Assembly: GCA_023229985.1 (NCBI GenBank)
Contig: JALNYF010000039.1
Location: 1 to 20,176 of the forward strand
Reading direction: 5' to 3'
Origin: Bacteroidales bacterium
GTDB lineage: Bacteria > Bacteroidota > Bacteroidia > Bacteroidales > WCHB1-69
DNA length: 20,176 nt
The position numbers and the translations under genes are program-made. Of this stretch, positions 7,043 to 14,796 are shown in pieces (positions within the stretch are counted from its first letter, which is position 1; each line of letters starts with the position of its first letter). Under the pieces are notes generated by a model. The model made no database searches. It saw nothing but the letters and a program-made list of their open reading frames with translations, and was not told the DNA's origin.

Positions 7043-8053
7043 AGTATGTTGAGATTTTTTGGGATTAGTGAGGAGTAGAAAGATGAAGTAAGGTGCTCCG
7101 GCAAAGGCAGTTACGCTTCCAACGGGCAGTTCCGCGGGGCTGGCAACGGTTCGGGCAAGCGTGTCGGCAATTAAGCAAAATAGGGCTCCAAAAAAGATGG
7201 AAAATGCAAAAACTGTCCGGTTATTATTTCCGAATAACAGTCGTGCAATATGAGGCACAATCAATCCAACGAAGCCGATAACACCGCAAAAAGCAACCGC
7301 CGTGGAGATTAAAACAGACGCGATAATGAGCACAGTTAGGGTAGTACGCTTTGTATTAACTCCGGCAGTTTGTGCCGTGTCGTTGCCTAATTGCATAATA
7401 TTCAAATTCTTAGCAAGAAAAAACAGGAAAAAGGCTCCTACAAGAAAAATGGGAAACATACAAGCGACTTCTGTCCACGTTGCGGAGGCAAAACTTCCCA
7501 TCGTCCAGAAAACAATTTCTTGTAACGATTCTTGATGGAGAACCATCAAAATGGTAATGAGCGCGGAAGTGAGGAAATTGATGGCGATGCCCGCGAGCAA
7601 AATAGTTTCTGTTTTTTTGCGATTTCCGGCGTAGGCAATACCCAAAACGAGGAGTAGGGTAGTGAGGGCGGCCATCAATGCGAATGCCGATATCCCGAAC
7701 AAAAAAATATCTAATCCTAAAATAATGGCTGCCGCTGCGCCCAACGAAGCACCGGAAGAAATACCTAAAATGTAGGGGTCACAAATGGGATTTCGAAAGA
7801 CAGATTGAAAGGCAGCTCCGCAAATGGCTAATATTGAACCGGTTATAAGACAAAGCAAAATTCTGGGCAATCGCAAATTCCATACCGCAATTTCATAAGT
7901 AGCCCACTCCGCAGGAATGTGAGTTCCACAAATTTTGGCTTTGATAATAAAAAAAACCGCTTCCATAGGAACGCGAATAACGCCTATGGAAACGGCTGCT
8001 ATAGTGCATAGGATAACAGCAATTACTGCGATGAAAATTGCCGATTTCTTCAC
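7031..8053 (-). CDS. FecCD/BtuC-family ABC transporter permease
   Basis: Inner membrane permease for import of iron-siderophore, heme or cobalamin. It has 340 residues with 8-10 hydrophobic segments, the normal size. Family signatures: GSILAICGAAFQSVFRNPICDPYILGISSGASLGAA (about 77-112), CGVIGFVGLIVPHIARLLFG (about 256-275, contacting the ATPase) and PAELPVGSVTAFAGAPYFIFLLL near the end. Translation starts at GTG (8051-8053); no ATG fits the N-terminus. The start lies 6 nt after the stop codon of the trans-sulfuration enzyme, so the two form an operon. No ATPase (FecE/BtuD) or binding protein is nearby, so the substrate cannot be told. The last codons overlap a DnaA box. Confidence 0.92.
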   Translation of the reverse strand: MKKSAIFIAVIAVILCTIAAVSIGVIRVPMEAVFFIIKAKICGTHIPAEWATYEIAVWNLRLPRILLCLITGSILAICGAAFQSVFRNPICDPYILGISSGASLGAAAAIILGLDIFLFGISAFALMAALTTLLLVLGIAYAGNRKKTETILLAGIAINFLTSALITILMVLHQESLQEIVFWTMGSFASATWTEVACMFPIFLVGAFFLFFLAKNLNIMQLGNDTAQTAGVNTKRTTLTVLIIASVLISTAVAFCGVIGFVGLIVPHIARLLFGNNNRTVFAFSIFFGALFCLIADTLARTVASPAELPVGSVTAFAGAPYFIFLLLTNPKKSQHTLST

Positions 8054-8059
8054 TACTAA

Positions 8060-9241
8060 TTAGATTTTGGAGAAAGCTTCTTCAAGGTCTGCCAAGAGGT
8101 CGTCCACATTTTCAATACCCACGGCAAAACGTACCAAACCGTCAGAAATTCCGGCCGCTTCGCGGCAAGCTTTGCTCACTTTCGAGTGCGTCATGGAGGC
8201 AGGATGCGACATCAATGATTCAACTCCTCCCAATGAAACTGCCAACAATATTAAATGGATGTTGTCCATCAATTTCTTTCCGGCTTCCAAACCGCCTTTT
8301 AATTCAAAGCTAATTAAAGAGCCGGGTCCCATCATCTGTTTTTGTCCCAATTCGTATTGCGGGTGAGATTTTAAACCCGGGTAGCGTACCCAAGCCACTT
8401 TGGGATTGTTTTCCAACCACTCTGCCAATTTCATGGCATTTTCTTGTTGCTTTAATACTCTGACAGATAATGTTTTAAGACCTCTGATAACCATATAGGC
8501 TTGTGTCGGGTCCATGTTGAAGCCCATATTTACCATAACGGGGCGGATAACAGAATACAATTCTTTCGTTTTAGCGATGACGCTACCGGCAACGATGTCG
8601 GCATGTCCGTTCAAAAATTTGGTCATAGAGTGTAAAACAACGTCAGCGCCGAGGTCCAACGGTTTTTGTAGAATAGGGCTGCAGAAAGTATTATCCACCA
8701 CTACGATAATGTTGTGTTTATGAGCCAGTTCGGAAGCGGCTTTGATGTCGGTGATAGCGATGGTAGGATTAGCCGGAGTTTCCAAATACAGCATTTTGGT
8801 ATTGGGCTGGATGGCATTTTCGATATTTTTCAAATCGCAAGTGTCCACGTAGGTAGATTCAATACCGAAGTTAGCCCAATATTTTTCCATTACCACGCGG
8901 GAAGGACCGTAAACGGCATCGCTTGAAATCATGTGGTCTCCGCTTTTGAGAAATGACATGTAAACCGTATTAACGGCAGCCATACCGCTACTCACGACCA
9001 CAGAGTTATAGCCGTTTTCCAATTTTGCGATCACCTCTTCCAACGCGCCGATGGTAGGATTTCCGATACGGGTATAGATGAAGCCCGGGTCTTCGCCGGC
9101 GAAGCATGCAGCTCCGTGAGCGGCATTCTTGAATTTAAAAGTTGATGTTTGATAAATGGGGGTTACTGCAGCTCCGAAATTCTCTTCAACATCTGCACCA
9201 TGCACCAAAAGAGATTCGGTTTTCAAATTTCCTTTACTCAT
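8060..9241 (-). CDS. Trans-sulfuration PLP enzyme (methionine gamma-lyase / cystathionine gamma-synthase-lyase type)
   Basis: A 393-residue cytoplasmic PLP enzyme of the Cys/Met metabolism family. Visible landmarks: YTRIGNPT (56-63, phosphate contacts from the neighbouring subunit), SSGMAAV (84-90), Tyr111 stacking on the cofactor, YLETPANPT (152-160), Asp183 in VVDNTF binding the pyridine nitrogen, and Lys208 in HSMTKFLNGHADIVAG forming the Schiff base. Overall it resembles bacterial methionine gamma-lyases, but the residue after Tyr111-Gly112 is Pro113, where those enzymes have the reactive cysteine of YGCTFAF. A cystathionine lyase/synthase or homocysteine-processing role is therefore as likely as methionine cleavage. 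It starts at the ATG at 9241 behind its own -7 box and is followed by a FecCD permease. Confidence 0.9.
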   Translation of the reverse strand: MSKGNLKTESLLVHGADVEENFGAAVTPIYQTSTFKFKNAAHGAACFAGEDPGFIYTRIGNPTIGALEEVIAKLENGYNSVVVSSGMAAVNTVYMSFLKSGDHMISSDAVYGPSRVVMEKYWANFGIESTYVDTCDLKNIENAIQPNTKMLYLETPANPTIAITDIKAASELAHKHNIIVVVDNTFCSPILQKPLDLGADVVLHSMTKFLNGHADIVAGSVIAKTKELYSVIRPVMVNMGFNMDPTQAYMVIRGLKTLSVRVLKQQENAMKLAEWLENNPKVAWVRYPGLKSHPQYELGQKQMMGPGSLISFELKGGLEAGKKLMDNIHLILLAVSLGGVESLMSHPASMTHSKVSKACREAAGISDGLVRFAVGIENVDDLLADLEEAFSKI

Positions 9242-9306
9242 AACTAATTGATTGATTTTAATTTATAAAAAATATGTATTAAAAATTTTTTCCTTTTTTT
9301 GCGCGG

Positions 9307-9314
9307 CAAAGATA
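9307..9314 (-). promoter_or_regulatory. -7 box for the trans-sulfuration enzyme/permease operon
   Basis: TATCTTTG on the minus strand, followed by CCGCG, lies 65 nt before the ATG at 9241. The same TATCTTTGCCGCG string recurs before the T9SS cargo gene. The leader is AT-rich and shows no riboswitch that I recognise. Confidence 0.65.
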
Positions 9315-9373
9315 CGAAAAGATTCCAAGAAAAGGGGGCACTTGAAGTTTTCCGATTTTCCGATATTCTTTGC

Positions 9374-9381
9374 TATTTTTG
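9374..9381 (+). promoter_or_regulatory. -7 box for thpR
   Basis: TATTTTTG lies 20 nt before the ATG at 9402 and is divergent to the promoter at 9307-9314, about 60 nt away. Confidence 0.6.
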
Positions 9382-9401
9382 CACTTTCAAAATTTCTGAA
9401 C

Positions 9402-9962
9402 ATGAAAAGACTTTTTATTGCTTTCAAACTCTCTTTGGATACTGAATATATTGAGCTGGCGGCGGCATTGCGAAGGCGCACCTCCTACGATAGTATGACG
9501 TGGGTAGAACAGGAGTTGCACCATTGCACGCTTCGTTTTTTGGGCAAAACGCCCGATTCTCAAATTGCGCCTCTCGTTGAAATCATGGAAACAGTGTGTG
9601 CCTCCGTTGCGCCGTTCGAGATGACCATCAACCGGTTGGGGCTTTTTGGCAGTCGTTATGCACCAAAAGTGTTATGGTTGGGTTTTGAAGAACAGCCGAA
9701 TTTTTTCTCTCTGTATCAAGATTTGGAAAGTCGATTGATAGCATGCGGTTTTCCCGCGAATGAAGGAAATTTTGTACCGCATTTGACGTTGGCTCGCATT
9801 CGCATGATACAAAATAAAAAGCGATTCACTCAATTAATTGAGGAATCGCAGCCGTTGCACCGCCAAAAAATAGCCGTTTCTGAAATTATTTTATTCCAAA
9901 GCCGATTGGAAAAGGAGGGACCTATCTATATTGAGTTGGCGAAATGTGCGTTGAGGGGATAA
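9402..9962 (+). CDS. thpR: RNA 2',3'-cyclic phosphodiesterase (2H family, LigT/ThpR)
   Basis: Hydrolyses 2',3'-cyclic phosphate ends of RNA to 2'-phosphates; it was formerly named 2'-5' RNA ligase. It has 186 residues, the family length. The two catalytic HxTx motifs of the 2H fold are present: His41-Cys-Thr43-Leu in HHCTLRFLG and His127-Leu-Thr129-Leu in VPHLTLARI. The frame is open from 9252, but the ATG at 9402 begins the typical MKRLFIAFKL strand and follows a -7 box at a sensible distance. It is a single-gene unit that ends in a strong terminator facing the converging T9SS cargo gene. The physiological RNA substrate is not known for the family. Confidence 0.93.
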   Translation: MKRLFIAFKLSLDTEYIELAAALRRRTSYDSMTWVEQELHHCTLRFLGKTPDSQIAPLVEIMETVCASVAPFEMTINRLGLFGSRYAPKVLWLGFEEQPNFFSLYQDLESRLIACGFPANEGNFVPHLTLARIRMIQNKKRFTQLIEESQPLHRQKIAVSEIILFQSRLEKEGPIYIELAKCALRG

Positions 9963-9993
9963 AAAAAAGGCGTTCGAAAGAACGCCTTTTTTT
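9961..9993. terminator. Bidirectional rho-independent terminator
   Basis: GGCGTTC (9969-9975), a GAAA tetraloop and GAACGCC (9980-9986) form a perfect 7-bp stem. It is flanked by eight A on the left and seven T on the right, so it serves thpR (plus) and the T9SS cargo gene (minus, stop at 10011). Confidence 0.92.
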
Positions 9994-10010
9994 ATGTTAG
10001 AAATAATGTA

Positions 10011-11291
10011 TTATCTAACGATGCTAATTTTGCGGGTAGCAACTTCAGTACCGTTAGCAATGCGAACGATATAAAGACCTTGTGTTAAGTTAGCAACGTC
10101 GATACTTTGAGTAGCAGTAGCAGCTTCAACTTCAGCAACTACTCTACCGTTGATATCAAATACGGTTACTTGTGCACCTTCTGCATTATTAACGAAGATA
10201 ACGTTGTTGGCAGGGTTAGGATATACATTCATATTAGAAATAGAATAGTCGTTGATACCGTCAGGAAGATCTACGGTAACGCAGTAATGATTGTTGGTAA
10301 GATCCGGGTCAACTCCATCATAAGTTAAGTCAACACATACTTCGAATGGAAATACCAAACCGGCAGCATCCATTTCGTCGTAACCGATAAGGGTTTCACG
10401 CATGATGTAACCACGACCTGCTTCGAGTGGGGTTTCTGTAAGACCGAAAGCTTCGTTATCATGGATAAGGATGGGTTGAATACCATTGCCAACAATAGAT
10501 ACTGTTAAGTATAATTCTGCTCTTGCAGTATCAATACCGCGATTCCAGATACCGTAGCGAACTCTTAAAGAGTCATCAAATTCATATTTGTAAATAGTTT
10601 CAATTTCTTCTTGATCTTCTAATTCATAATCATAGAATTCACCATAGAAATCACTTGATTCTGTGTAACCGGTTCCATCATTGATGTAAAGAGTTAAATA
10701 GAAAGGTTTTACGAAATATTCTTCAGAACCTTGAGCACCAAATCTGTAGAATCCCCATTCTCCGTCGTAGAACATCGGATATTCGGTATTTTCTTCAACG
10801 CCTTCCGGAGTACCACATAAAAGAACGGCACCAATGTTGTCGGTCATTTCAACGGCAACCCAAATTTCATCGGTTCCTACGTTGTAAGGAGTAGTTAAAG
10901 CTACTTCTTGGTCACCATCAGCGGTAGCGGTATAAACTTGTGTGTAAGCAAGTGTACCCGGCAAAGTATCACCATTATTTCCACTGTAAATTTTGATGGT
11001 GTAAATGGTATTTTGAACTTCGGGGGAATTGGTATAACTGGTACTGTGATAGAATCTTACTTTATCAATAGAAGTACCTGCTGCAATTGTACCGGCCGGA
11101 ATACGGAGGGCAAACATATCACTTTCGTTCAATACGAAGTATGATTCACTATTGGTATGTCCATACCAGTAGTCTCTATCCAAATTTTGAGAAGTTGGGA
11201 ACCCCTCCGGCAATGGATAACATGTTGCGTTTTGCGCAAACATAGCACCTGTAAACATAAGTGCTGCTAAAAGCATAAAAAATTTTTTCAT
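10011..11291 (-). CDS. Secreted protein with type IX secretion C-terminal sorting domain (type A)
   Basis: A 426-residue protein with a Sec signal peptide (MKKFFMLLAALMFTGAMFAQ) and a C-terminal sorting domain (about 350-426). That domain has YPNPANN at 357-363, VTVFDINGRVV, a LTQGLYIVRI strand and a final TRKISIVR. This is the T9SS type A layout that carries cargo across the outer membrane, usually for attachment to A-LPS or release. The middle is acidic, beta-rich and lacks any enzyme motif I recognise. An adhesin-like beta-sandwich spans about 45-205 (FALRIPAGTIAAGTSIDKVRFY, DEIWVAVEMTD), and a second Ig-like part about 230-345. It may be an adhesin or matrix protein, but function is unknown. 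It needs T9SS machinery, of which the PorE-like protein nearby may be part. Confidence 0.9.
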   Translation of the reverse strand: MKKFFMLLAALMFTGAMFAQNATCYPLPEGFPTSQNLDRDYWYGHTNSESYFVLNESDMFALRIPAGTIAAGTSIDKVRFYHSTSYTNSPEVQNTIYTIKIYSGNNGDTLPGTLAYTQVYTATADGDQEVALTTPYNVGTDEIWVAVEMTDNIGAVLLCGTPEGVEENTEYPMFYDGEWGFYRFGAQGSEEYFVKPFYLTLYINDGTGYTESSDFYGEFYDYELEDQEEIETIYKYEFDDSLRVRYGIWNRGIDTARAELYLTVSIVGNGIQPILIHDNEAFGLTETPLEAGRGYIMRETLIGYDEMDAAGLVFPFEVCVDLTYDGVDPDLTNNHYCVTVDLPDGINDYSISNMNVYPNPANNVIFVNNAEGAQVTVFDINGRVVAEVEAATATQSIDVANLTQGLYIVRIANGTEVATRKISIVR

Positions 11292-11331
11292 AGATTTTAA
11301 TTTTTATGGTTAATACTGAAATTTTTCGCGG

Positions 11332-11339
11332 CAAAGATA
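11332..11339 (-). promoter_or_regulatory. -7 box for the T9SS cargo gene
   Basis: TATCTTTG on the minus strand, again followed by CCGCG, lies 40 nt before the ATG at 11291. The promoter shares the 97-nt divergent gap with the sugar aminotransferase gene; no clear plus-strand box was found there. Confidence 0.62.
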
Positions 11340-11388
11340 CTATTTTTTTTATTTGTACGTTCACTTTTTTTCAAAAATTGTTTTTTTT

Positions 11389-12513
11389 ATGAATAAAATC
11401 CAAATGGTTGACTTGAAAAGTCAGTATTTAAGGCATAAAACCGAGATAGATAGCGGAATTGCCGAGGTAATTGACTCAACCGCTTTCATTAATGGTCCCA
11501 TTGTAAAGGAGTTTCAGCAAAACTTATCTCAATATCTTGACTGTAAGAATGTTATCACCTGCGGAAATGGCACGGACGCCCTCCAAATTGCGATGATGGC
11601 ACTCGGTTTACAAGCCGGTGACGAGGTGATTACAACCCCCTTTACATTCATTGCTACTGTAGAAGTGGTGGCAGTTCTCGGACTAAACCCCGTTTTTGTT
11701 GATGTTGATGCCGCCACCTTCAATATAGATGTTTCGCAGATTGAAAAAGCAATTACCCCCCGAACCAAGGCAATTGTTCCTGTTCATCTGTTTGGACAAC
11801 CTGCCAATATGGAAGAAATCATGCGCATCGCGAACCAATATAATTTGGCAGTGATTGAAGATGCTTGTCAGGCAATAGGCGCAGAATACACTTTTTCTTC
11901 CGGGGAAACCAAAAAAGTGGGCACTATAGGCACCATCGGTTGTACTTCTTTTTTTCCGTCCAAAAATCTGGGTTGCTATGGCGACGGGGGTGCCATTTTT
12001 ACGAATGACGACGAATTAGCCCTAAAAATGCGCGGAATTGTCAATCATGGCATGTTTACCCGTTATTATCACGATATGGTGGGGGTCAATTCGCGACTGG
12101 ATAGCATTCAGGCTGCAGTTCTTAATGTAAAACTCAATTATTTAGACAGTTATAACAACGCGCGGCAACGCGCGGCGGCATTTTACAATCATGCCTTTGC
12201 CGGAAATCCGCATATTGAAATTCCCACCGCACTGAATGGAACCACACACGTTTTCCATCAATATACACTGAAATTGCACGACGTGAATCGCGCGCAATTG
12301 ATTAAAAATATGAATGATGCGGGCATTCCAGTGATGATTTATTACCCCGTGCCGCTTCATCTCCAGAAAGCCTTTGCCCATCTGGGATTTCAACGCGGCG
12401 ACTTTCCCGTTGCCGAAAACCTCTGCGAAAGCGTCATCTCTTTGCCCATGCATACCGAATTGGACGAAGAACAACTCGTTTACATTACCGAGCATCTTTT
12501 AAAAAATATTTAA
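11389..12513 (+). CDS. DegT/DnrJ/EryC1/StrS sugar aminotransferase, WbpE-like
   Basis: PLP-dependent aminotransferase acting on a nucleotide-linked keto-sugar for surface polysaccharide or glycoprotein glycan. It has 374 residues. Landmarks: CGNGTDALQIAMMALGL (58-74), PFTFIATVEVVAVLG, VIEDACQAIGAEY (155-167), and FFPSKNLGCYGDGGAIFTND with the PLP lysine at Lys192. It is closer to WbpE/WlbC (UDP-2-acetamido-2-deoxy-3-oxo-glucuronate aminotransferase) than to ArnB or RmlB-linked types: the CTSFFPSKxLGCYGDGGAIFTNDDELA stretch, GVNSRLDxxQAAxLxxKL and the late YPVPLHLQ/SLPMH motifs match as remembered. The frame opens at 11353, but the ATG at 11389 begins the family-like MNKIQMVDLKSQY. A methyltransferase follows after 6 nt. 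Confidence 0.9.
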   Translation: MNKIQMVDLKSQYLRHKTEIDSGIAEVIDSTAFINGPIVKEFQQNLSQYLDCKNVITCGNGTDALQIAMMALGLQAGDEVITTPFTFIATVEVVAVLGLNPVFVDVDAATFNIDVSQIEKAITPRTKAIVPVHLFGQPANMEEIMRIANQYNLAVIEDACQAIGAEYTFSSGETKKVGTIGTIGCTSFFPSKNLGCYGDGGAIFTNDDELALKMRGIVNHGMFTRYYHDMVGVNSRLDSIQAAVLNVKLNYLDSYNNARQRAAAFYNHAFAGNPHIEIPTALNGTTHVFHQYTLKLHDVNRAQLIKNMNDAGIPVMIYYPVPLHLQKAFAHLGFQRGDFPVAENLCESVISLPMHTELDEEQLVYITEHLLKNI

Positions 12514-12519
12514 TCATCA

Positions 12520-13407
12520 ATGATGGAAGAACTTCAACAATGTCCCATTTGTCATAGTAGTCAAATATCTGAATTTAAGAATATTAAAGATTATTTTCTC
12601 ACGCAAGAAGATTTTACTGTAGCCCGTTGCGAACATTGCGGCTTCTTGTTTTTGAACCCGCGCCCCGATAAAGCCGCGATTGCACCCTATTACAAATCCG
12701 AAGCCTATTTTTCTCATTCAGACGGAAGAAAAGGTTTGATTGCCCGCATGTATCAGATTGTCAGACATTTTAATATCAGAAATAAATACAAATTAATCAA
12801 CAAATATAAAAAATCCGGAAAGATTTTGGATATTGGTTGCGGAACGGGGGACGTTTTGGCATATTTTTCTGCTAATAATTGGCAGATTGAAGGGGTAGAA
12901 CCGGATGCCGATGCACGCAAAGTAGCGCAAGAAAAAAATCACTTTACACCTCATCAAGAAGCTGATTTACAGAATTTTCCTGATGCTTCTTTTGATGTGA
13001 TTACCATGTGGCACGTGATGGAGCATGTGCATAATTTGGAAGAAAGAATGCAAACCGTTCGGCGTTTGATAAAACCTGACGGCGTATTTATTTTTTCCGT
13101 TCCTATTTGCGATTCGTGGGACGCACAACATTACGGAGAGTTTTGGGCAGCGTGGGACGTGCCGCGCCATTTGTACCACTTTTCGCAAGAAACAGCAAAA
13201 AAACTCGCTGAAAATCAACAATTTGAGTTGCGAATAATTAAACCTATGAAATTCGATGCCTATTATATCGCCCTGCTGAGCGAAAAATATAAAACAGGAA
13301 AATCCTCTTATTGGAAAGCATTCTCCAACGGCTTAAAATCTAATTGTCACGCTAAAAATCATCAAAGCAATTATTCAAGTTTGATTTTTGTGACTTCTCC
13401 AAAGTAA
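12520..13407 (+). CDS. Class I SAM-dependent methyltransferase with N-terminal zinc ribbon
   Basis: A 295-residue protein. The N-terminus is a four-cysteine zinc ribbon (Cys8-x2-Cys11 and Cys37-x2-Cys40 in CEHCGFLFLNPRPD), then a Rossmann methyltransferase domain. That domain has motif I KILDIGCGTGDVL (101-113), an acidic residue after strand 2 (VEPDADA), and FDVITMWHVMEHVHNLE (158-174). The HxxEHV and PRHLYHFS motifs (215-222) are typical of methyltransferases found in sugar and surface glycan clusters of Bacteroidota. The acceptor is unknown. Two ATG codons in tandem (12520 and 12523) could start it; both follow the aminotransferase stop by a few nt, so the pair is one operon. Confidence 0.88.
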   Translation: MMEELQQCPICHSSQISEFKNIKDYFLTQEDFTVARCEHCGFLFLNPRPDKAAIAPYYKSEAYFSHSDGRKGLIARMYQIVRHFNIRNKYKLINKYKKSGKILDIGCGTGDVLAYFSANNWQIEGVEPDADARKVAQEKNHFTPHQEADLQNFPDASFDVITMWHVMEHVHNLEERMQTVRRLIKPDGVFIFSVPICDSWDAQHYGEFWAAWDVPRHLYHFSQETAKKLAENQQFELRIIKPMKFDAYYIALLSEKYKTGKSSYWKAFSNGLKSNCHAKNHQSNYSSLIFVTSPK

Positions 13408-13418
13408 AAAATTATTTG

Positions 13419-13426
13419 TACTTTTG
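13419..13426 (+). promoter_or_regulatory. -7 box for the kinase/radical SAM genes
   Basis: TACTTTTG, followed by CACC, lies 25 nt before the ATG at 13452. It marks a new transcript start after the aminotransferase/methyltransferase pair. No -33 TTTG sits at the right distance. Confidence 0.58.
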
Positions 13427-13451
13427 CACCTAATTTAAAATCTGATTTTTT

Positions 13452-14006
13452 ATGGTAATTGTCGGAATTACTGGTACTTTGGGTGCCGGAAAAGGAACGG
13501 TGGTAGATTATTTGGTGCAACATTTTCAATTTCGACACTTTTCGGTACGCGATTATTTGTGGAATGAAGTGCGGGCGCGCGATTTACCGCTGAATCGTGA
13601 TTCCCTGACTGCTGTTGCCAATGATTTGCGCGCCACCCATTCTCCCTCTTTCATCGTGGATGAATTATACAAAATAGCTTCTGCTCAACCGCAAAATGCT
13701 ATCATTGAAAGTATTAGAACGGTTGGTGAAATCGATTCTTTAAGTAAAAAAGGCACTTTTCTCCTGTTGGCTGTTGATGCCGATCCGAAAATCCGCTACG
13801 AAAGGGTAGTGCTCCGAAATTCCGAAACCGACCATATTTCCTATGAAACGTTTTGGGCTAACGAACAACGAGAAATGAGTTCCGGAGATGTGAACAAACA
13901 AAATTTGGGGGCTTGTATTCAAAAAGCTGACTACGTGTTGCTGAACAATGGCAATCAAGAAGAATTGTATCGTCAAGTAAATGAGATAATTAATAAATAT
14001 TTGTAA
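13452..14006 (+). CDS. P-loop kinase, dephospho-CoA/NMP kinase-like
   Basis: A 184-residue cytoplasmic protein that begins with a Walker A loop, GTLGAGKGT (8-16), as in nucleoside monophosphate and dephospho-CoA kinases. Other features are FSVRDYLWNEVRARDLPLNRDSL (about 31-53), DLRATHSPSFIVDEL (about 58-72), IIESIRTVGEID (a Walker B-like strand, about 84-95) and a lid-like RYERVVLRNSE. It belongs to a conserved Bacteroidota family usually annotated as AAA-family ATPase or CoaE-like; the substrate is not known. It is not a standard CoaE. The stop codon is followed after 1 nt by the radical SAM start (TAATATG), so the two are translationally coupled. Confidence 0.8.
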   Translation: MVIVGITGTLGAGKGTVVDYLVQHFQFRHFSVRDYLWNEVRARDLPLNRDSLTAVANDLRATHSPSFIVDELYKIASAQPQNAIIESIRTVGEIDSLSKKGTFLLLAVDADPKIRYERVVLRNSETDHISYETFWANEQREMSSGDVNKQNLGACIQKADYVLLNNGNQEELYRQVNEIINKYL

Positions 14007-14007
14007 T

Positions 14008-14781
14008 ATGTTTTTGTGGGAATCCATCGCTTTTGGACCAATCCATAGCAGAAGATTGGGAAGCTCCTTAGGAATTAATGTTTCGCCAACCGATGTAAAA
14101 ATCTGTTCGTTCGATTGTATTTATTGTGAGTGCGGTTGGACTTTGGAAAAAGATTACCAATCCACGCACTTTTTACCGGCTGCCACCATCTTGCAGGCAA
14201 TTGAAGAAAAATTAAAACAGTGTCGTCAGGACAATGTGCCAATAGATAGCATAACCTTTTCTGGAAACGGAGAACCGACTTTGCATCCGGATTTTTTGCA
14301 AATTATTGATAATCTGATTATTATTAGAGATCACCTCTATCCTAATGCGGTGATTACCTGTTTGACCAATGCCACCCAACTGCAAAAAGAAGAGGTGCGC
14401 CTTGCCTTGCTAAAAATTGAAAATCCGATGCTAAAATTGGATGCCGGCACGGATGAACTTTTGCAAATTATCAATCGCCCGACTTTTCCGATTACTTTAG
14501 AAGAAATTGTGACCGAAATGAAAAAATTCAATGGGAAGATGATGATCCAAACTCTGTTTGTCAGAGGTGAGGTTGATGGGGTTGACTTTGATAACACAGC
14601 CGAATCAAATCTTTCAAAATGGCTGGAAATCATTAAGTTATTAAACCCTAAACGGGTTGTTCTTTACTCTTTGGATAGAGAAACACCGGCCCATCACCTG
14701 ACGAAAATTTATAAAAAAGAATTAGAAACCATTGCAGACAAAGTGCGAAATTTTGGCATAGAAGCTGCGGTTTACGAGTAA
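14008..14781 (+). CDS. Radical SAM protein (COG0731-like)
   Basis: A 257-residue protein. The 4Fe-4S cluster motif is Cys33-x3-Cys37-x2-Cys40 in KICSFDCIYCECGW. The SAM-binding GGE-equivalent is FSGNGEPTLHP (84-93). Later motifs are CLTNATQL, LKLDAGTDE, FNGKMMIQTLFVRG and VVLYSLDRETPA. The start (AFGPIHSRRLGSSLGINVSP) and the GNGEPT form place it with the COG0731 group, a family distantly related to the wybutosine enzyme TYW1, whose bacterial members have no settled function. There is no extra domain and no auxiliary cluster motif. It is coupled to the kinase gene and lies 15 nt before rfbC, so the three probably share a transcript although their functions seem unrelated. Confidence 0.9.
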   Translation: MFLWESIAFGPIHSRRLGSSLGINVSPTDVKICSFDCIYCECGWTLEKDYQSTHFLPAATILQAIEEKLKQCRQDNVPIDSITFSGNGEPTLHPDFLQIIDNLIIIRDHLYPNAVITCLTNATQLQKEEVRLALLKIENPMLKLDAGTDELLQIINRPTFPITLEEIVTEMKKFNGKMMIQTLFVRGEVDGVDFDNTAESNLSKWLEIIKLLNPKRVVLYSLDRETPAHHLTKIYKKELETIADKVRNFGIEAAVYE

Positions 14782-14796
14782 TAAAAAAAGTTAATA

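Noticed and set aside
6832..7104. A 90-codon minus-strand open frame over the origin-like region
   Set aside because: It overlaps the end of the permease gene in another frame and consists of AT-rich filler residues; the DnaA boxes explain the DNA better.
9242..9306. SAM or cobalamin riboswitch before the trans-sulfuration enzyme
   Set aside because: The leader is about 65 nt, AT-rich and lacks the conserved cores of either class.
9252..9401. N-terminal extension of ThpR
   Set aside because: The extra 50 residues are AT-rich filler and would cover both divergent -7 boxes; the ATG at 9402 begins the family sequence.
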